DNA of 6,327 nt, from positions 1-6,327 of the forward strand of contig JAILNJ010000075.1 of NCBI GenBank assembly GCA_024691665.1, given 5' to 3'. Source of the stretch: Gammaproteobacteria bacterium. GTDB lineage: Bacteria; Bacillota_I; Bacilli_A; Izemoplasmatales; UBA1188. Below, one piece after another: positions 5,450 to 6,327 of the stretch (the first letter of the stretch is position 1; every line of letters starts with the position of its first letter). The notes beneath the pieces were generated by a model. It was not told where the DNA came from and ran no database searches. It saw only the letters and a program-made list of their open reading frames with translations. Both the position numbers and the translations under genes were made by a program.

Positions 5450-5890
5450 CTAATCATTCTCCTTATCGTAATCTAATATTTTATAGAGTATTTTATATAA
5501 GAACGCTGCTTCTTCTTCTGTTAAATTAAATTCTTCCGCAATAGATGGGGGAATATCTACTGCCTTTTCTTTTAATGCTTCACCTTTATTTGTAAGAGTT
5601 ATAACTAAATTTCTTTTATCTTCTTTATCTTTAGAAATAGTTATGTATTCTTTTTCTTTAAGTCTTTTAATAAGTGGAGCGATTGTATTAGTCTTTAAAT
5701 GAAGAGATTCACATAATTCTTTTTCGTTTACTATTTTCTTTTCCCACATAACCATCATAACTATGTATTGGGTATAAGTTAAATCTAGTTTTTCTAGGAA
5801 TGGTTGATACTTTCTTAAAATCTTATTCGCTACAGCGTATGTAGGAAAACATAATTGATTTTTAAGTAATAGTCCATCGTATTTATCCAT
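5450..5890 (-). CDS. MarR family regulator, OhrR-like thiol/peroxide sensor
   Basis: This is a winged-helix DNA-binding regulator of 146 aa, probably a dimeric repressor. The N-terminus NQLCFPTY places C14 where OhrR-type repressors have their peroxide-sensing cysteine (C15 in Bacillus subtilis). Y28 and Y39 fall at the matching positions of the tyrosines that contact that cysteine. The core follows the family pattern: YTQYIVMMVMWE, the helix-turn-helix through LCESLHLKTNTIAPLIKRL (about 59-77), and the wing DKEDKRN (88-94). A further Cys, C60, lies in the helix-turn-helix region. The gene overlaps the upstream flavodoxin gene by 8 bases and ends one base before the oxidoreductase start, so it sits inside an operon it may autoregulate. 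The usual OhrR partner, ohrA peroxidase, is not visible. The true signal (organic peroxide, hypochlorite, quinone) is inference. Confidence 0.88.
   Translation of the reverse strand: MDKYDGLLLKNQLCFPTYAVANKILRKYQPFLEKLDLTYTQYIVMMVMWEKKIVNEKELCESLHLKTNTIAPLIKRLKEKEYITISKDKEDKRNLVITLTNKGEALKEKAVDIPPSIAEEFNLTEEEAAFLYKILYKILDYDKEND
5459..5464 (-). promoter_or_regulatory. ribosome binding site of the oxidoreductase inside marR
   Basis: AAGGAG on the - strand lies within the last codons of marR, 10 bases before the ATG at 5448. The alternative in-frame ATG at 5457 begins only one base after this motif, too close to be used. The start is therefore MEKYDVIF rather than MISMEKYD, and translation is probably coupled to that of marR. 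Confidence 0.75.
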
Positions 5891-6299
5891 TTAATACCTC
5901 ATCAATAAATAAACCAAGTCTATTTAAATCATCATCGTTAGGTCTATTCTTGTTCATAAACATGAATGAACCTACTGTATGATATTCTTTTTCAGATACA
6001 GGAATATTATATTTTGAAGCTACCTTCTTCACAGCTTTTAAAGTAGAAAGTCCAGTAGCAGAACTATTAATATTAATTAAGCATTTAATCTTGGATGCAT
6101 TCTTCTCTAAGAATTCTTTTACCTCTGCATCAATATCAGCTGCATACATCGCATTGATTAATAATAATCTATCTGTATCTTCTTTTAATTCATTGGTAAC
6201 ATCTAATGCTTCAATACCAATTTTATTAGATACATAATTTGCGAGTTTTACTGTGTTTCCTTTTTTACTTTTAGTGAAATATCTGATTGCGATTTTCAT
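5883..6299 (-). CDS. flavodoxin-like protein
   Basis: This is a small FMN-binding-type protein of 138 aa with the flavodoxin alpha/beta fold pattern, probably a cytosolic one-electron or two-electron carrier. Visible elements are the phosphate-binding loop S11-K-K-G-N-T16 after the first beta strand (cf. S/TxTGNT), the segment NAMYAADIDAEVKEFL (49-64), which matches the family's second flavin loop and following helix, and a late GSFMFMNKNRP (110-120), which resembles the third loop region of flavodoxin-family proteins. It is slightly short for a classical electron-transfer flavodoxin (about 140-170 aa) and could instead be a flavodoxin-fold accessory protein. It has a strong RBS AAGGAGG at 6312-6306, 6 bases before ATG. 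Its last 8 bases overlap the marR start. It is the first gene of the operon as far as the window shows; the promoter would lie at or beyond the window edge (6300-6327 shows no clear promoter). Confidence 0.82.
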   Translation of the reverse strand: MKIAIRYFTKSKKGNTVKLANYVSNKIGIEALDVTNELKEDTDRLLLINAMYAADIDAEVKEFLEKNASKIKCLININSSATGLSTLKAVKKVASKYNIPVSEKEYHTVGSFMFMNKNRPNDDDLNRLGLFIDEVLNG

Positions 6300-6327
6300 A
6301 TATTCCCTCCTTCTTACATCTATATTA

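Overview
This is an AT-rich, low-GC bacterial window with strong GGAGG-type ribosome binding sites, tight gene packing, TAA/TAG stops and TGG for Trp. Together with an electron-bifurcating ferredoxin/NADPH enzyme, this suggests an anaerobic or fermentative Bacillota (Firmicutes) lineage, perhaps a gut-type Bacilli/Erysipelotrichia-like organism. The sequence alone does not fix the species. No rRNA, tRNA, CRISPR array or transposase gene is visible.

Layout. On the + strand, positions 79-3296 hold NAD kinase (nadK) and then the two subunits of NADH-dependent reduced ferredoxin:NADP+ oxidoreductase (nfnA, nfnB). NadK makes NADP+ and Nfn reduces it using ferredoxin plus NADH, so the block reads as an NADP(H) supply unit. 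It ends in two back-to-back hairpin terminators (3306-3374) that also serve the converging - strand gene. On the - strand, 3389-4174 is a short-chain dehydrogenase/reductase (SDR). Its promoter (TTTACA - 18 bp - TATAAT, extended -10) has a perfect 9+9 bp inverted repeat over the -35, a good operator candidate. Further right, also on the - strand and reading leftward, is a tightly overlapping operon: a flavodoxin-like protein (5883-6299), a MarR regulator with an OhrR-type N-terminal cysteine (5450-5890), and a CxxxxC pyridine-nucleotide-disulfide oxidoreductase (4519-5448). This looks like a thiol/peroxide-responsive flavoprotein operon.

The main anomaly is at 4459-4584. The disulfide oxidoreductase stops abruptly right after its second FAD-binding motif (ASGD) and lacks the whole C-terminal dimerisation domain. 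The next roughly 20 codons of the same family (VIDKKIPKLTPTAEFESNYI) are present but on the opposite strand, and they are preceded by a second copy of the RTSVKNIYASGD coding segment. The two copies form a perfect 29-bp inverted repeat (39 bp with 2 mismatches) around a short inverted core. Flipping the core does not restore a full-length protein, so this is either the scar of a fold-back/template-switch rearrangement with loss of the 3' end, part of a larger rearranging locus, or an assembly/amplification chimera. The stretch 4262-4461 holds no recognisable gene. It has a possible + strand -10 and RBS, and a strong hairpin terminator.
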